Of a DNA stretch of 64,000 nt, positions 1 to 11,450 are shown one piece after another; within the stretch, counting starts at the first letter, position 1, and each line of letters starts with the position of its first letter. The translations under genes were made by a program, and so were the position numbers. The notes beneath the pieces are model-generated. The model ran no database searches and was not told the origin of the DNA. It saw only the letters and a list, made by a program, of their open reading frames with translations. Source of the DNA: Populus alba (taxonomy: Eukaryota > Streptophyta > Magnoliopsida > Malpighiales > Salicaceae); NCBI RefSeq assembly GCF_005239225.2, contig NC_133294.1, forward strand, positions 15,947,631-16,011,630, read 5' to 3'.

Positions 1-600
1 CAATCCAATAACGGTAGAGCTGGGGTAATGGGAGACAGGGAAGAAGAGCAAGGATTTTGGGTATATATTTTCTTTCGCATTCACATCTTTAAATTATTTT
101 AACATGGTTTAATAATCCCCATATACCTTTTATTCTAACTCTTGCCATTTTTCTCGAGATGTTAAGAGCCCAAAACAAGAAATAATAATAATAAACTAAA
201 ATATCTTCTCATGTGAGTCAACGGTCAAAGATTTGCATTACCGTCTCTGTCTCCCATACACTCCATTTCCCTCTCACATAACATCCTTCAAAAACCCTCA
301 CTACACCAAGCACTATGCACCCCACTTGGGTTCGACCCTACCTGCCTCGGTGCACCCACCTCACCCCCTTCTCCCCCACCAAGCAACATTTTGAGAAGAT
401 AATTTAATATGAACATGATAGGTATTGATTTGATCTATTTTGAAAATTCAAGTTTTTTTTTAGATATATAATAGGTAAAGTATAGATATTGTCATATCTA
501 ACTCAAAACTCATTGTAACTTAACCCAAAATATATATTAATATTATATAAATATATTTGTAGAATATTTAGATTTTTTTAATGCAATATAGTTTATATAC

Positions 601-614
601 ACACACACCTTAAT

Positions 615-674
<60 letters not shown>
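601..674. repeat. (AC)n-(AT)n compound microsatellite
   Basis: Alternating AC dinucleotides run directly into a run of AT dinucleotides and then a T-rich tract. It is a plain compound simple-sequence repeat of the kind that is polymorphic in length between plants. Confidence 0.9.
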
Positions 675-677
<3 letters not shown>

Positions 678-1327
678 ATTTTTTTTTATTAATGAATAAT
701 AATAAATAATGAATACCTAAAAAATACTCAAAGTCTGATGAATAGTTTATGAATATCTAAATTTTTTTATTTAAAAAATTCATCATGAAAACTTATTATC
801 ATCCCTACCCAAAAAACTTTATCTATCAACATTTATTACTCATCAATGAATTTCTAAGTACATATTTATTAATTGTCTCTCTCTATATATTTGTACAGCA
901 AATCATATATAATACAACAATTAAATGTTTTCTATATTTATTTATTTTCATTAATATGATTGCTTTATTGCCATCCAATCGCATGACTGGTCATGGTTGA
1001 GTTTATATACTAATTTGTGGTGATATATATATATATATATATATATTTTGTATGGTTCCCTAAATTTAGAACTTTCTCCTCCTAATTTTTCTTTCTTTTT
1101 CTTGCGTAACCATGCATATCATATGACCGGTTGGTTCGTTGACTTTCTTTTTTTGATTTTTGCATGTATAACATGCTTTATTTCCAATCATTATATAAAG
1201 TATTTGTATTATTTTTTTTTATCTAATTCTTGTGAGGTTCCTAGCCATCTGATCATATTATTCTTCGGTGGGTTGATTTTGTATATTAATGAGGCTTTGA
1301 AAAAAATTCTTAGGAGAAAGATTGAGA

Positions 1328-1417
1328 GTGTTTTTCATAAGCTGATAAAACCAGATCTTGAAAATTTATTAAAAGTGTTTTTCATGAGCTAATAAAACCA
1401 AGATCTTGAAAATTTAG
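1328..1417. repeat. 47-bp tandem duplication
   Basis: A unit beginning gtgtttttcat and ending in gatcttgaaaattta occurs twice in direct succession (about 1328-1374 and 1375-1417). The copies differ at a few positions (ataagctg versus atgagcta, and one extra A in the second copy). It lies at the 3' end of a meaningless open frame and looks like a local slippage or unequal-exchange duplication. Confidence 0.8.
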
Positions 1418-2229
1418 TGGGCGACACCTGCAAAAAAAAAAAAAAAAAACACTTTGATACTTAATTATTTATACAGTAGACAGTAGATAGAGAGAATAAA
1501 TATTTTATAGACTTGAATTTTTTTTTTAGCTTTGTTTAAATTTGCAATATATGTGTGTTATCTATAGAGACATGAAATCTAGAGAGATGAGATTTGACAA
1601 ACCTCCTTTCTAAGAGAGATGAAACTTAGTTTATATAGACTTTCTTAAGATAAATATGAAGAGATTGTAAATTTAGAGTTTAAAGGATTCATGATGTATA
1701 TATAATCTATAAACCATGTTTTTTTATAAAGATAAAAGACTGAAGAGTTATTTTGACCTGATAGCTTTAGGGATAAATATTTATTACATATGTATTAATA
1801 AGGGATAGATTTTCATTACACAAATATTAATAAGATAGAAAAATAATAGGTTATTGTAAGGCTTTTTATACACCTAGGGATTTAAAAAGGACAGAATCCA
1901 AAATATATTTGGTTAATAAGTAGGGCTCTTTCCCCGAGCTGAACTCATTGGGGGTAGTCTTTTCCCCGGACTGAGCCCATTAAAGCTGAGCTCTTCCTTT
2001 AAACTAAGTCTATGATATTAGGTTTTTTTTCCAGAATAAATCCTATGGATATTTGGGCTTATACATATTATATAAGATGGTCAGTTTTTGGGTCTTTATA
2101 TATTTTTTAGGTCAATTAAACTTAGATTTATCATATATTTATTTATTGAGTTTATTCAACTAAAAATTTTATTTTGGTAAAGCATGTATTAATAAAATAA
2201 ATAAAAAAAAAAATTATATATATTTATAT

Positions 2230-2560
2230 ACGCGCGCGCGTCCGTAATTTCTGTTGGGTTCCTTGGCATCAGATGGCATGACGTATTTCTTAAGGTGGAG
2301 AAAAAGGGGAGTGGACAAGTGGCGACAAGGGCGGGGCAAGTACACGTGGCAAAACTGGAGACATCCTTGGTGGAGTGTAATGTGATGATATGGCAGTGAC
2401 ATCAGCTTGAGACCGCTTTATCCTACAATTTCTCTTGATTTCTGAACTTTAAGTGAACGATATATGGCGGGAACTTTCGGTGATGATACGATGACGTGGC
2501 GATCTTTTGCTTTCTTTAACCCAGTTTGAATGGTCGCAGATGATTTGACTCCTTGTCTAT
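2230..2560. promoter_or_regulatory. Promoter-like GC-richer island without an adjacent gene
   Basis: Within very AT-rich surroundings this segment carries CACGTGGC at 2343-2350 (an ABRE/G-box core), ATGACGTGGC at 2491-2500 and GGCGGGAA at 2466-2473, which matches the E2F/DP binding consensus. No plausible ATG-led coding exon follows within 2 kb on either strand. It may be a relic promoter of a lost gene or a piece captured by a transposon; function is not shown. Confidence 0.3.
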
Positions 2561-4453
2561 CTCATAGAGATGAATACAAAGTGACCGGTAAAATTTGGAA
2601 GATGCCAAGATTTACATCTCAAATGTAAAATGAAAATTTAATGGAAGAAGTTGTGTTTTTTTGTCACCATTTTAATGGAATCTATTATGTTAATGATATA
2701 GGCATAATTATTAAATTTGACTCGATTTAATGACTTGACTCAAGAAATTTAAAATTTGATTTAGATTAGGTTTTTAGTTGAACTAAATAATACATTGACT
2801 AGATAAAATTTAATTAACCCGTCAAGTTTTTACTAATTTAATTGACTTAGCCAAGCACAGTTCAAACCAGACCGAGCCAACATCAATTTAAAAAAAAACA
2901 AAATAAAAAGGTTTTAATAAAAATAATTAACAAAAATCAAGCCGTGTGGTGATATTACTGTGCATATTGCATCAGGTATTTTCTCACAAATTATTGTGGA
3001 TTGGAATGGTCAAATTTTTTTAAATTCTGAATTTTATCCTCAAATTTTTTTATTATTATTATTTGAAAAATTGAGCTCTTTTGACCCCAAATTAATAGTC
3101 AATCACATCTTTTTTTGGAAGAGAGGATGAAATTGAAACACAAAAGACCGAAGTGAAAAACACAGGAAAAATAGGTGGCAGCTTTGAGTTTCATCTAAAA
3201 AATTAATTTGGTCTCCCAAATTTTTTTAGTTAATAAGTGATTGCTCCTTTTATTTGTCAGAAATTCAAATTTGATACTAGACTCTATTTTTTTTTATGTT
3301 TAAGTTTTTTTTTTTTTTTTGTGAGAGGAGAGAGAGACACGCTAGAATCCAGTGTAAAGATAAAAAGTCATTATTTACACATATTTTGGTCACCAAAATA
3401 GTTGAAATTGGTGTTAATGAGATCTATTTGTTGAGGAGAGTTTTATTAGTAATTTTTTTTTTAAACTTCAACATTGAGAAGTTTTATTCATTTTGATTTT
3501 GTGATTTGGATCCTTTTTTTCTTTTTTGTTTATTAGGTTGATGTTATAAGAGTGTTTGTAGGGTATTTTGGAATTAAAATGGGTTTAAAATGAGTTTTTT
3601 TGCTAAAAAAACTCATAGGCTTGATTTTTTAGCCACCATTGTGGTGGTTGGATTCTAGTCTTACAAACAACACATCATCTACTATAACGAGCTACATGTT
3701 TTTTTGCCCATTTTTTTTTTAAAAAAAGGTCGTCCAACCTTTAAATAAAAAAAAATACAGGCCCAGGCATATGGGTTTGGCCTTGAAGGTCCATGCATCT
3801 AGGTTCTTTCTTTTACAAGCCATGGGGCCGCGCTTCTAGGATGTGTTTAGACAGTTTTTTTATATTTAGGTTAATTATAGATTGATGGAAGAAAAAAATT
3901 AAACTTGGTTGAGTCTATAACCTGGATTACAAATTTAATAGGTTAGGCCACAACATACAATCTACTTTCTTTTAATGCATTTTTTATCACTCAATTTTAA
4001 AAAATACAATTTTACCTTTTGTTATTGATAATCTTTTTTCTAACTTAAAAAAAAAAAATGACCCTTTGTTATCAATAATATGTTTTTGCTAATCAAATCG
4101 CATGAATTTGTCATTTTTTTTTAAATAAAGATATTTATACAAAAAAAAAAATCCCATGTTCTTTGTTGTCATATAAATCTATTAAATGAAAAATAATCTA
4201 TGAGTAAAAAAATTTTGAATTCGATAACCTGCATGACTTGCGTTGCAAAATTCATTGGTTAACTCGAGTTCACATGTTTTTTTAATTGAGTTTTGTCTTT
4301 TACCTATTTAATTCTTTAATAATGATTTGGATGGAGATTTAGCTTTTGATTATTTTTTTCATGTTTATCATTGCGCGATTCATATGTCAATTTAGATAGA
4401 CCTAGGCAAATCTAATATGTATTTTTGTTTTAATAATAATTGAAAATATCATT

Positions 4454-4499
4454 TAATATGTAATATATATATATATATATATATATATATTACATATTA
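4454..4499. repeat. 46-bp perfect palindrome with AT core
   Basis: The arms begin taatatgtaat and end attacatatta, with an alternating AT centre, so the two 23-base halves are exact reverse complements. It could extrude as a cruciform or mark a foldback element. It ends about 215 bp from the putative Helitron terminus at 4715. Confidence 0.85.
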
Positions 4500-4714
4500 G
4501 AAATAACTATAATTTTTATTTTGTTTGAACAAAAAAAAAAAAGAATTACTCGGACCTGCGACATAATGCAAGCCAATGGGCTAGTTAACCCGATGACGTG
4601 TAGACCCAATTACCTAGTGAACTAAAATCTTCCATGTGTCATTGGCACTCCTATTGAAAAATATAAATTGACACTTCCTACTTTACATGTATTGATAGCA
4701 CTAATAGTAATAAA

Positions 4715-6450
4715 CTAGATTTGCGGGTTTACGCTATACCGCGAGCTATAACATTTTTGGTAAAAAAAGATGTTCGGGCAACACAAGCATGTTTTAAAAA
4801 AGTCTAAAAAAAATGATACTCGGGAAATAGACTCAACCAAGAAAAAAGAATGGGGAACCTTAAAAATAACAAATAAAAAACCCCAAGATAACCTGTGTCG
4901 TTTTGAAAATTCACAAAAAGATAGATAAGGGGGGGAACAAGCCTAATTACTAATTATATAAATGATGAATGGTGAATGATGAAATAGAAAAAACATAAAC
5001 TTTAAAAAAACAAAAATAAACCAAGCAAACACAGACGAACCTTCTAAACCTGAAATAATATCTCAAATTCAAAACCCATTAAATCTTATATTCGAGTTGT
5101 ATGAAGAAGTTGAATTCCCAACCAAGTTAATGTAGATTAGCCAAAGTATATCCAACAAAAAATAACAAAATAAAATACCCAAGAAAATTCTAGTCATTTT
5201 CAAAATTAGTAAAAAATTTTACAAAATGCAAATAAATAACAATAATGGAGCCTAGTCCTTAATTGAATAAATGCTAAATGATGTTAAAAAACACTTAAAA
5301 ACAACATGAACCTCCCAATCTTTAGTTAATCTCTAAAAACCAACTACTAGCTCAATTTTAAACCAATCTAATATCAAATGATGGAATCATGAAAATATCA
5401 AATTAAAGAATCTGCCAAAGCAACAAAAATAATAATAAAAAGAAAAGGGGTGAAATTTGACAGGAAAAAAAACTTAAGGATGATGAAATCTTGAAAAAAT
5501 TAAATTTAAAAATTTATCTTGAATAAAAAAAAAAACAATTAAAAGAATGAGAACTAAATTTGAAAAGATTAAAAAATTAAAGGGGATGGAATTGAGAAAA
5601 AATTTTAATTTTATAAATTGTTTAAATTTTTTTCCAAATATTGAAGGATAAAATCAGAAAAAAAAAATCAACTTAAAGAAATAGCAAATAAAAACCCAAC
5701 AAAAAATAACAAATAGAAAGACTTGAGATAATTAGTGTCATTTTCAATACCACAAAAAAAAAAAATACATTAAGCAAGTAAATAAAAAGCTTAAACAAAA
5801 CAAATAGCAATAAAAAAAAATAGAGATCAAATTTGATAAGAAAAAAAAAACCAAAAGAGATTGTAAAAAAAACAAATTTAAAAAATGATCCCTTAACAAA
5901 ACAAATAGCAATCAAAAGAATAAGACCAAATTTGAAAGATAAAAAAAATAGAAAAGAATGAAATTGAAAAATAATAACCAAAACGATTGGGATCAAATGT
6001 TAAAGAAAAAAATTAAAGAGGTTGATTTGAAAATTTGAAGGATCTTATGTGTGAAATTTGAGGTGGATAAAGAGAGCAGGGAAAAGAAGGAAATGACTAT
6101 CAGCACCAAACTAGAGATGCGTTTGGCGCACATGTCGGGGCATCAAAAAGAGGGCACTAAGACCTTTCAAACACCACTGGTAAAGGTAATTTTTGGTGAT
6201 CAGACAACCTCGCATGTGTCACTCACCTATTGGTGTTTTTTTTTTTTTTGTAATATTAAACATTTATGAAAATACAAAAATTACCTTAAGTTAACTTGAC
6301 ATTAACCAAAAAAAAAAAATGATGAAAGGACCGAAACACCATTGGAGGATAGATTTCTTAATTTTGAACCTAGGGGTAATTAAGTAATTTAATTTAACTT
6401 TAATAAAAAAAATAAAGAAAAGGACATAAAATCCCCCAGGCCTAAGCCCT
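4715..6450 (-). mobile_element. Possible Helitron-like element, reverse orientation (far end not found)
   Basis: On the minus strand a GC-rich short hairpin-like segment (gcggtatagcgtaaacccgc) is followed by aaat, CTAG and then T. This fits the rule that Helitrons end in CTRR just downstream of a small hairpin and insert before T. The body to the right is A-rich, with repeated words such as aatgatgaatg, aaacccaacaaaaaataac and caaatttgaaa, and has no coding capacity. A GC-richer patch at 6090-6230 could be near the other end. The 5' terminus (TC following A) could not be fixed, so extent and class are both uncertain; no Rep/helicase ORF is present, so it would be non-autonomous. Confidence 0.35.
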
Positions 6451-6499
6451 TTTTTTTTTGTTCCCGGGGTATTTAAGTAATTTAACTATTCTAAAAAAT

Positions 6500-8650
6500 T
6501 GAAAAGACTAATATATTTCCAAACAATTTAAAAATATCACTGAATCATGATAAAAAGACAACCATGCCCTCAAATCCTATCTTGATGGTTTTTTGAGCCA
6601 GTGGCAAATTTGTTAGAACATTATTCACTTGTATAGTGCTCATTGGTATGCACTATGTTGCAAGTTTAATAAAAAAATTGTTTTATCATAAAAAATATAT
6701 AGGTGTTGCTAATGTATTTTCTAGTATAAAAGAAATTTAAATTGTGTGGAGATTGACCTAATGTGACTCAAATAACTTGACGACTCCAAAGACAACCTAT
6801 AAAAACGTAGTTTGACTAAAAACAATATAGATGAAATATAAAAATCAACTTGAGTCAACCCGAGTTAATTTGTTAAATTCATGATCCAGGTCATAGACAA
6901 GAATAACTTCATAAAAAGCAAACCAAAATAAATTACAAAACTTAATTTCAATCAACCCAATATTGAAGGATAAAATCAAGGGAAAAAAAAGTCAATTATA
7001 AAAAATTCAAATTAACCGAGTTAATCCATCAAACTTGCAGTCTAGTTTATAAGATTGGGATAACCTCCCTCTTTTTTTTTTTTTTTTTAATTTACATTGA
7101 AACAATAAGAATTTATTACTATAAGTTAGATAGTATTAAAAATTAACATGTCTAAGAGTTTCTCTTCTTTTTTTTATGGAAAGTTTTAACGAGTCACAAA
7201 GTATATAATAGAATTTATCCTTTGTCAACCCTAAACCCAACCACCATCGTTCTTATTAATTGATTCTAAAACTTCATAGTGAAAATCTTAAATTTCAATG
7301 GCTAATTTGTCTTCATGAAAACCGTTTAAGATGTTAATATACATCAATTTAAATCTCTACCCTACACATAAGTCAAATCGTTCTTAGCTGTGCACCTTCA
7401 TAGGTATAAATTGCATCAAATTAACGGCTTAACCAAATTGTCTAATATTAATAAAAAGGACGTTGGATAAATTGAATTTCTTCATGCACGTTTTACCTGC
7501 TACCTTTCATCAGTGACACATAAACACGATATCTAGACTTTCCGGCGTTGCGTGTTCCTAATAACCTATATGTCTTTGACTTCGAACAACAAAATTGAGT
7601 TCCAAGATTTGTTAGGTAACAAAATGGATAGACATGTGTCCTATATCTCCCAAGTTCAATGTAGTTTTCCAGGTTTTACGTGAGCCTCCCTGAAAATAGC
7701 TGCCGGGACATCCCTGTCAAAGAAATTTTCTTGAAAAAGCAATTGAAACTCTCAAGCTTTTAAAGAAAAAGTCAAAAGTGTTTGTTGTTATTTTCTTCCT
7801 TTTTTCCCTTCGGAGATTGCTGGCAAGCGCCCAAAAAAAATCTGGAGGTGGTAAGAGGACACTCCCCACCTTGATAATTGCGATTCTGTCTAACAAGTTA
7901 GGCATAACCCCTGAGAATCTATCAGTTTTTTTAAGAAAAAAAACCCTTAAAACCTGCTAATATAAAAACCCATATATACGTGTGTATCAGCTATCGAAGA
8001 GATTAAAATACAATAAGAAGCCAATATTTGGTCTCTCAAGTGTACAGAAGCCAGTATTTTTAGCGTATATATTTAGTTTTTAGCAATTCTATAGCAATTT
8101 AAAAGCCAAAACAGAACTGATATGCCAAGATTGTGAAAGAGAAATATGTGTCCACATCGTTGAGCGACTTCAAAAAAGTAGAGCGAAACTGTTCACACTA
8201 GTTTTTTTTTCCAATTCTCACCAAATTTACTAGCTAAGAAGCAATAAATGCCCTCAAAGACTCCTTCCCAGATCCCGTGTGTTCTTCCACAAGTCTCATG
8301 TTAGGTTTAACCATATTCCCATTTTTCAACCTACTTCCCACGTACACTGACAATGTTCACACACATGATCAATTTTAATGGATTTTGCTAGATCAATAGC
8401 ACCCGCTACGATACGCTACCATACAGGTTGAATTAAATTTTGTTAATGTAAAAAAATATTTAAATATTACTAGCATGTTTTCTAATAAAAATAATTAATC
8501 TTGAACTCAAAATATAATACATATTAGACGTTATTTTTTTTTTTAATTTGGACACGGATAATATATTAAATGATATATTTTAAAAATATATTAAGATGGT
8601 AACATATTGAATATTAACCTAAGTTAACCTATCAAACTTACAAACTGAGT
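6500..8650. repeat. Intergenic DNA with degenerate ~165-bp repeat units
   Basis: Around 6770-7060 and again at 8570-8660 the sequence shows the words gagtcaacccgagttaa, ggtcatgagacc and agaaagcaaatt at spacings similar to the clearer array at 20.2 kb, so these are decayed units of the same repeat. Between 7.1 and 8.5 kb I see no gene; the short open frames on both strands at 7717-7960 overlap each other and show no family features. Confidence 0.5.
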
Positions 8651-8658
8651 CATGAGAC
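8651..8658. repeat. Target-site duplication, left copy
   Basis: The octamer catgagac abuts the left inverted terminus and recurs at 9577-9584. It belongs to the surrounding ~165-bp repeat, whose uninterrupted copies read through as gtcatgagaccatgataacc or close variants. Confidence 0.65.
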
Positions 8659-9576
8659 CATAGTTTTTAAACTCGATTTCCGATAGGGACCCGGTATAAT
8701 GATTGGGTCACGGGTTAGATGGGTTGACCCGCGTCCGTTGACCCGGGTCAACAAAAAAAAAGGTCAAGTTTGTGCCCTTTGCTTCCAAGGTAATTTTGTC
8801 CGACGCTTTTTTTCAGCAAATTAAATAATGAAGTTTTATTTAATTTTTCTTATAGTGAAAATTGACATCATCTTCCATCCTCCGCTTTTTCCTTCTTTCG
8901 CCCTATCCTGATTTTCCTTTCTTTTCCTCTCCCCCTCTTCTTCTAAAGCCAGACTCAATGGCCCTTAACATAAGAACCTTCGAGACCATAACCCCCTCTC
9001 ATTTCCTCTCTTTCACAATCCCCAACCCCACACTCCCAACTCACCTCCTCCAAGTTGCAGTCCTCGACTCTCTAATCCAACTCACCAAGTCTCCTCAAGT
9101 TGCAGCTCTCTTTGTCCCTCAAAACCGTGAACTAGACTGGATTTTCTCAACTGAGTCAGGTCACCTCCAACTCCTCTTATCCTCTCTTGGAATCGCATGG
9201 CTCATATTGATCGACAACAATCGAATCAACGGCTTTGATTCATCTCCATTGACTTACCACAAAAGGGAGGATGCCCGATATGTAAAAAGTTTTGAAAATA
9301 GTTTAAAGCCTTTGATTTTGCTTTATCTCCTAAGGTTAGCATTAAAGATGGGATTTTTAATGTGCCTATTTTGGATTATGAAGATAATTTGATTTGTAGT
9401 GTGGTTTTAATCATAAAAGGTGAGTTTCACGTGTGTGTGTGTGTGTATAAAAAGGTTAGGTCTCAACTGGATTTACCCGGGTCGACCGGGTTTTGCGGAC
9501 CAAACCCTTGCGGGTTTTTACTTAGACTCGGCCCGGTTCCAAGCTCGAGTCGACCGGGCTGAGTTTCAAAACTATG
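8659..9576 (+). mobile_element. Pack-MULE-like element carrying a captured gene 5' end
   Basis: The ends are inverted: the left end reads catagtttttaaactc and the right end, reverse-complemented, reads catagttttgaaactc. Inside the ends both flanks have GC-rich CCGGGTCGACC/CCGGGTCAAC-type sequence, suggesting diverged long terminal inverted repeats. The octamer catgagac lies immediately outside each end (8651-8658 and 9577-9584), or a nonamer catgagacc if the terminal C is counted as target. The interior is unusually GC-rich and codes a protein segment. An 8-9 bp duplication with long GC-rich terminal repeats and a captured exon is the Pack-MULE pattern; a hAT element (8-bp duplications, shorter repeats) is the alternative. 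No transposase is present. Confidence 0.65.
8958..9424 (+). pseudogene. Captured first-exon fragment of an unidentified plant gene
   Basis: Translation from the ATG at 8958 gives MALNIRTFETITPSHFLSF and continues for about 110 residues of good-quality coding sequence (for example LQVAVLDSLIQL, VPQNRELDWIFSTESGHLQ). A single frameshift near 9310 moves the continuation to another frame, where it reads SPKVSIKDGIF and VPILDYEDNLICSVV. The open sequence stops at AAAG|GTGAGT (about 9420), which looks like the source gene's exon-1 splice donor, so the captured piece seems to be 5' UTR, first exon and the start of an intron. I do not recognise the family with confidence; a loose impression of an uncharacterised plant SAM-methyltransferase-like protein is not claimed. 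The frameshift and lack of downstream exons argue against a functional product. Confidence 0.55.
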
Positions 9577-9584
9577 CATGAGAC
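9577..9584. repeat. Target-site duplication, right copy
   Basis: Right-hand copy of catgagac, directly outside the right inverted terminus; the repeat unit then resumes with catgataacc, as expected if the element split a pre-existing unit. Confidence 0.65.
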
Positions 9585-10090
9585 CATGATAACCATATAT
9601 AAAGAAAATTAAAAAAAAAATATGAAGTTCAATTCCTAATCAACCCAATATTTAAAGATAAAATTGAAATAAATATATTAAATTAAAAAAAGAAAAAAAA
9701 ATACCGAGTCAATTCGGGTTATCCTGCCAAACCTACGACTCAAATCATTAGATTACATAAACCCAATAGAAATGAGATCAAAAAACATTACAAAGCCAAT
9801 TTTCAACCAATCCAATGTTAGATGATGAAATTTAAAAAAGAATAAAAAAATAACACAAGTCAACCCGAACTAACTTATTAAACTCACAACCTAGCCTTAT
9901 GAGACCGAGATAACTCATCATTAAAAAAAAAAAAAACTAAGTTTGATTTCCAACAGATTCCACTATTGAAGGTTGAAATAAAAAGAAAAAAAATCCATGA
10001 AACCCGGATAACTCCACAAAAAGCAAATTGAAAAAAAAAGAAGAAGTTCAATTTCCAAAAAACTAATAGCCTTATAATTCATTAAGATAA
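9585..10090. repeat. ~165-bp degenerate tandem repeat array (copy B)
   Basis: Three to four divergent units can be followed by the anchor words gagaccatgataacc (9581), caaatcattagattac (about 9740), cttatgagaccgagataac (about 9897) and acccggataactcc (about 10003), spaced 100-165 bp apart. Each anchor is followed by agaaagcaaattg-like and caacccaatgttgaatgatgaaat-like words. It is the continuation of the unit split by the Pack-MULE-like insertion and is not coding. Confidence 0.6.
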
Positions 10091-10639
10091 GAGAGAACCA
10101 TACGTTTTAAGTTAGGTTTTGATTTTGCCAATAGATTATAAAAACTACTTTAGTCTTATTTAAATTAGTTGAGTTATTGTTCTATTTATCTTTCAGTTAT
10201 TATTATGTCTTTTAGAGATATTAGATCTTTTATTTAAATTTAAGTTCATTGGATTATTATTATTATTTATTAAGTTTATCCATATTCATTAAAGATATTT
10301 TATCAAACTTGAGATTCTTTCTAGTATTAATACTATTTTGTATAGACTTTAAGAGGTTAGATTAAAAGATTATTTTAATAAAAAAAAATTAGCATTCTTA
10401 TTATGCTTTATGTGGTTAAATGATTTTCATGTTGAGTTCTTGATTGAACTCACAAACTTTTCGACCTTGTTGTAATTTATACTACTTATTTGTATCTTTT
10501 TATAGGCGTAGGGTGATAGTAATCATTGTGTATAATTTTTATTTCTTAAGACAAGTTCTTGTTAAGTCAAGTTACAAACCATTCAATTATGATTTTAGCA
10601 TATTTTGGGAGGTGTTTGCTTCATCAAACATTTTTAAGG

Positions 10640-11450
10640 TTCACTTATTGTGCCTTATTTTCGCAATCCTTGACCAAGTGATCAATCTTGTTACAGATAA
10701 AGCATTTACCATTGAACTTCTTAACAAATCCCTTTCCTTTTACAATAAGCCTTTTCTTTTTTCTTTTTTTATGAAACTTTTCCACTTATTCTATGATATT
10801 TTTTTTTAGGGGCCATATGAGAATAAAAATTTCTCTTCTTTCAAATAAGTTATTATCTTCATATATCCTTAGCCTTAAAATAAGGTCTTCAACTTCTATT
10901 TTCATATGATAATTTTCAAGATTATGGTAATTTTTCAATTAATGCATCCACTTGGAATGATTCACTTAAAACCATACTTTCAACATGAATATCATGCAAA
11001 AAAAGTTGAAACTCTTTAACTTAGCTAATAATGGTTCTTGAATCAACCATCTTAAATATAAGAATTTGCTAACTATGAAATTTTTAATACCAACATCTTT
11101 AGCATTGCATTTTTTTATTCAAATCTTCTCAAAGTGCCTTTACACTTTTGATTAAATTATACACATCATATAATGTATTGTCTAATCCATTCAAGATGTA
11201 TTTCTTGCACACAAAATTTTTATTACTCTATCATCCATTGTTGCCATAATAATTGAATTATATTGATTTTTTGATAGCTTTGGTGCTACTTCTTACAAGA
11301 ACTTTACTAAAGTTCAAGGTAGTTGGATAGAACAATATTTTTTATTTCCATATTTTAAAGTTTAATTCATTTAACTTTTCAAGTTTTTCACCATACTCTA
11401 TATAAGGTGATTATGGAATCCTCCTCTATACCGAAATAGTACTTGCCAAA
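10640..11450 (-). mobile_element. Ty1/copia retrotransposon gag relic
   Basis: Read on the minus strand, the segment starts with EKLEKLNELNFKIWK (the typical copia gag entry motif KLNGxNFxxWK). It runs through ILNGLDNTLYDVYNLIKSV, ALCEDLNKKMQCKD and similar, and ends in a CCHC zinc knuckle, CFICNKIDHLVKDC, preceded by a basic tract (HKKRKKKRLIVKGKG). These are the UBN2-type gag domain and retroviral-type zinc knuckle. Several in-frame stops and frame changes interrupt it, so it is dead. No clear integrase or reverse transcriptase was seen beyond the knuckle toward 10.1 kb, and no confident LTR pair was found; upstream LTR sequence could lie in 11.5-12.5 kb. Confidence 0.7.

Larger units (their letters stand above)
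1..4440. other. AT-rich intergenic region, no gene recognised
   Basis: No coding segment with recognisable protein similarity was seen on either strand; the open frames here are low-complexity, rich in Phe, Leu, Ile and Lys. The stretch contains microsatellites, a 47-bp tandem duplication near 1.33 kb, degenerate direct repeats around 1920-2060 with the words ccccgagctgaactcattgg and its variants, and a GC-richer promoter-like patch at 2230-2560. The first 60 bases and the CT-rich segment at 240-400 could be regulatory DNA of a gene outside the window, but nothing shows this directly. Confidence 0.6.

Noticed and set aside
5673..5996. Minus-strand 107-residue frame rich in Phe, Leu and Ile that looks like a membrane protein
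   Set aside because: It is the translation of A-rich repeat DNA and has no start context or conserved motif.
7717..7960. Overlapping frames on opposite strands
   Set aside because: Mutually exclusive, short, and without family features.
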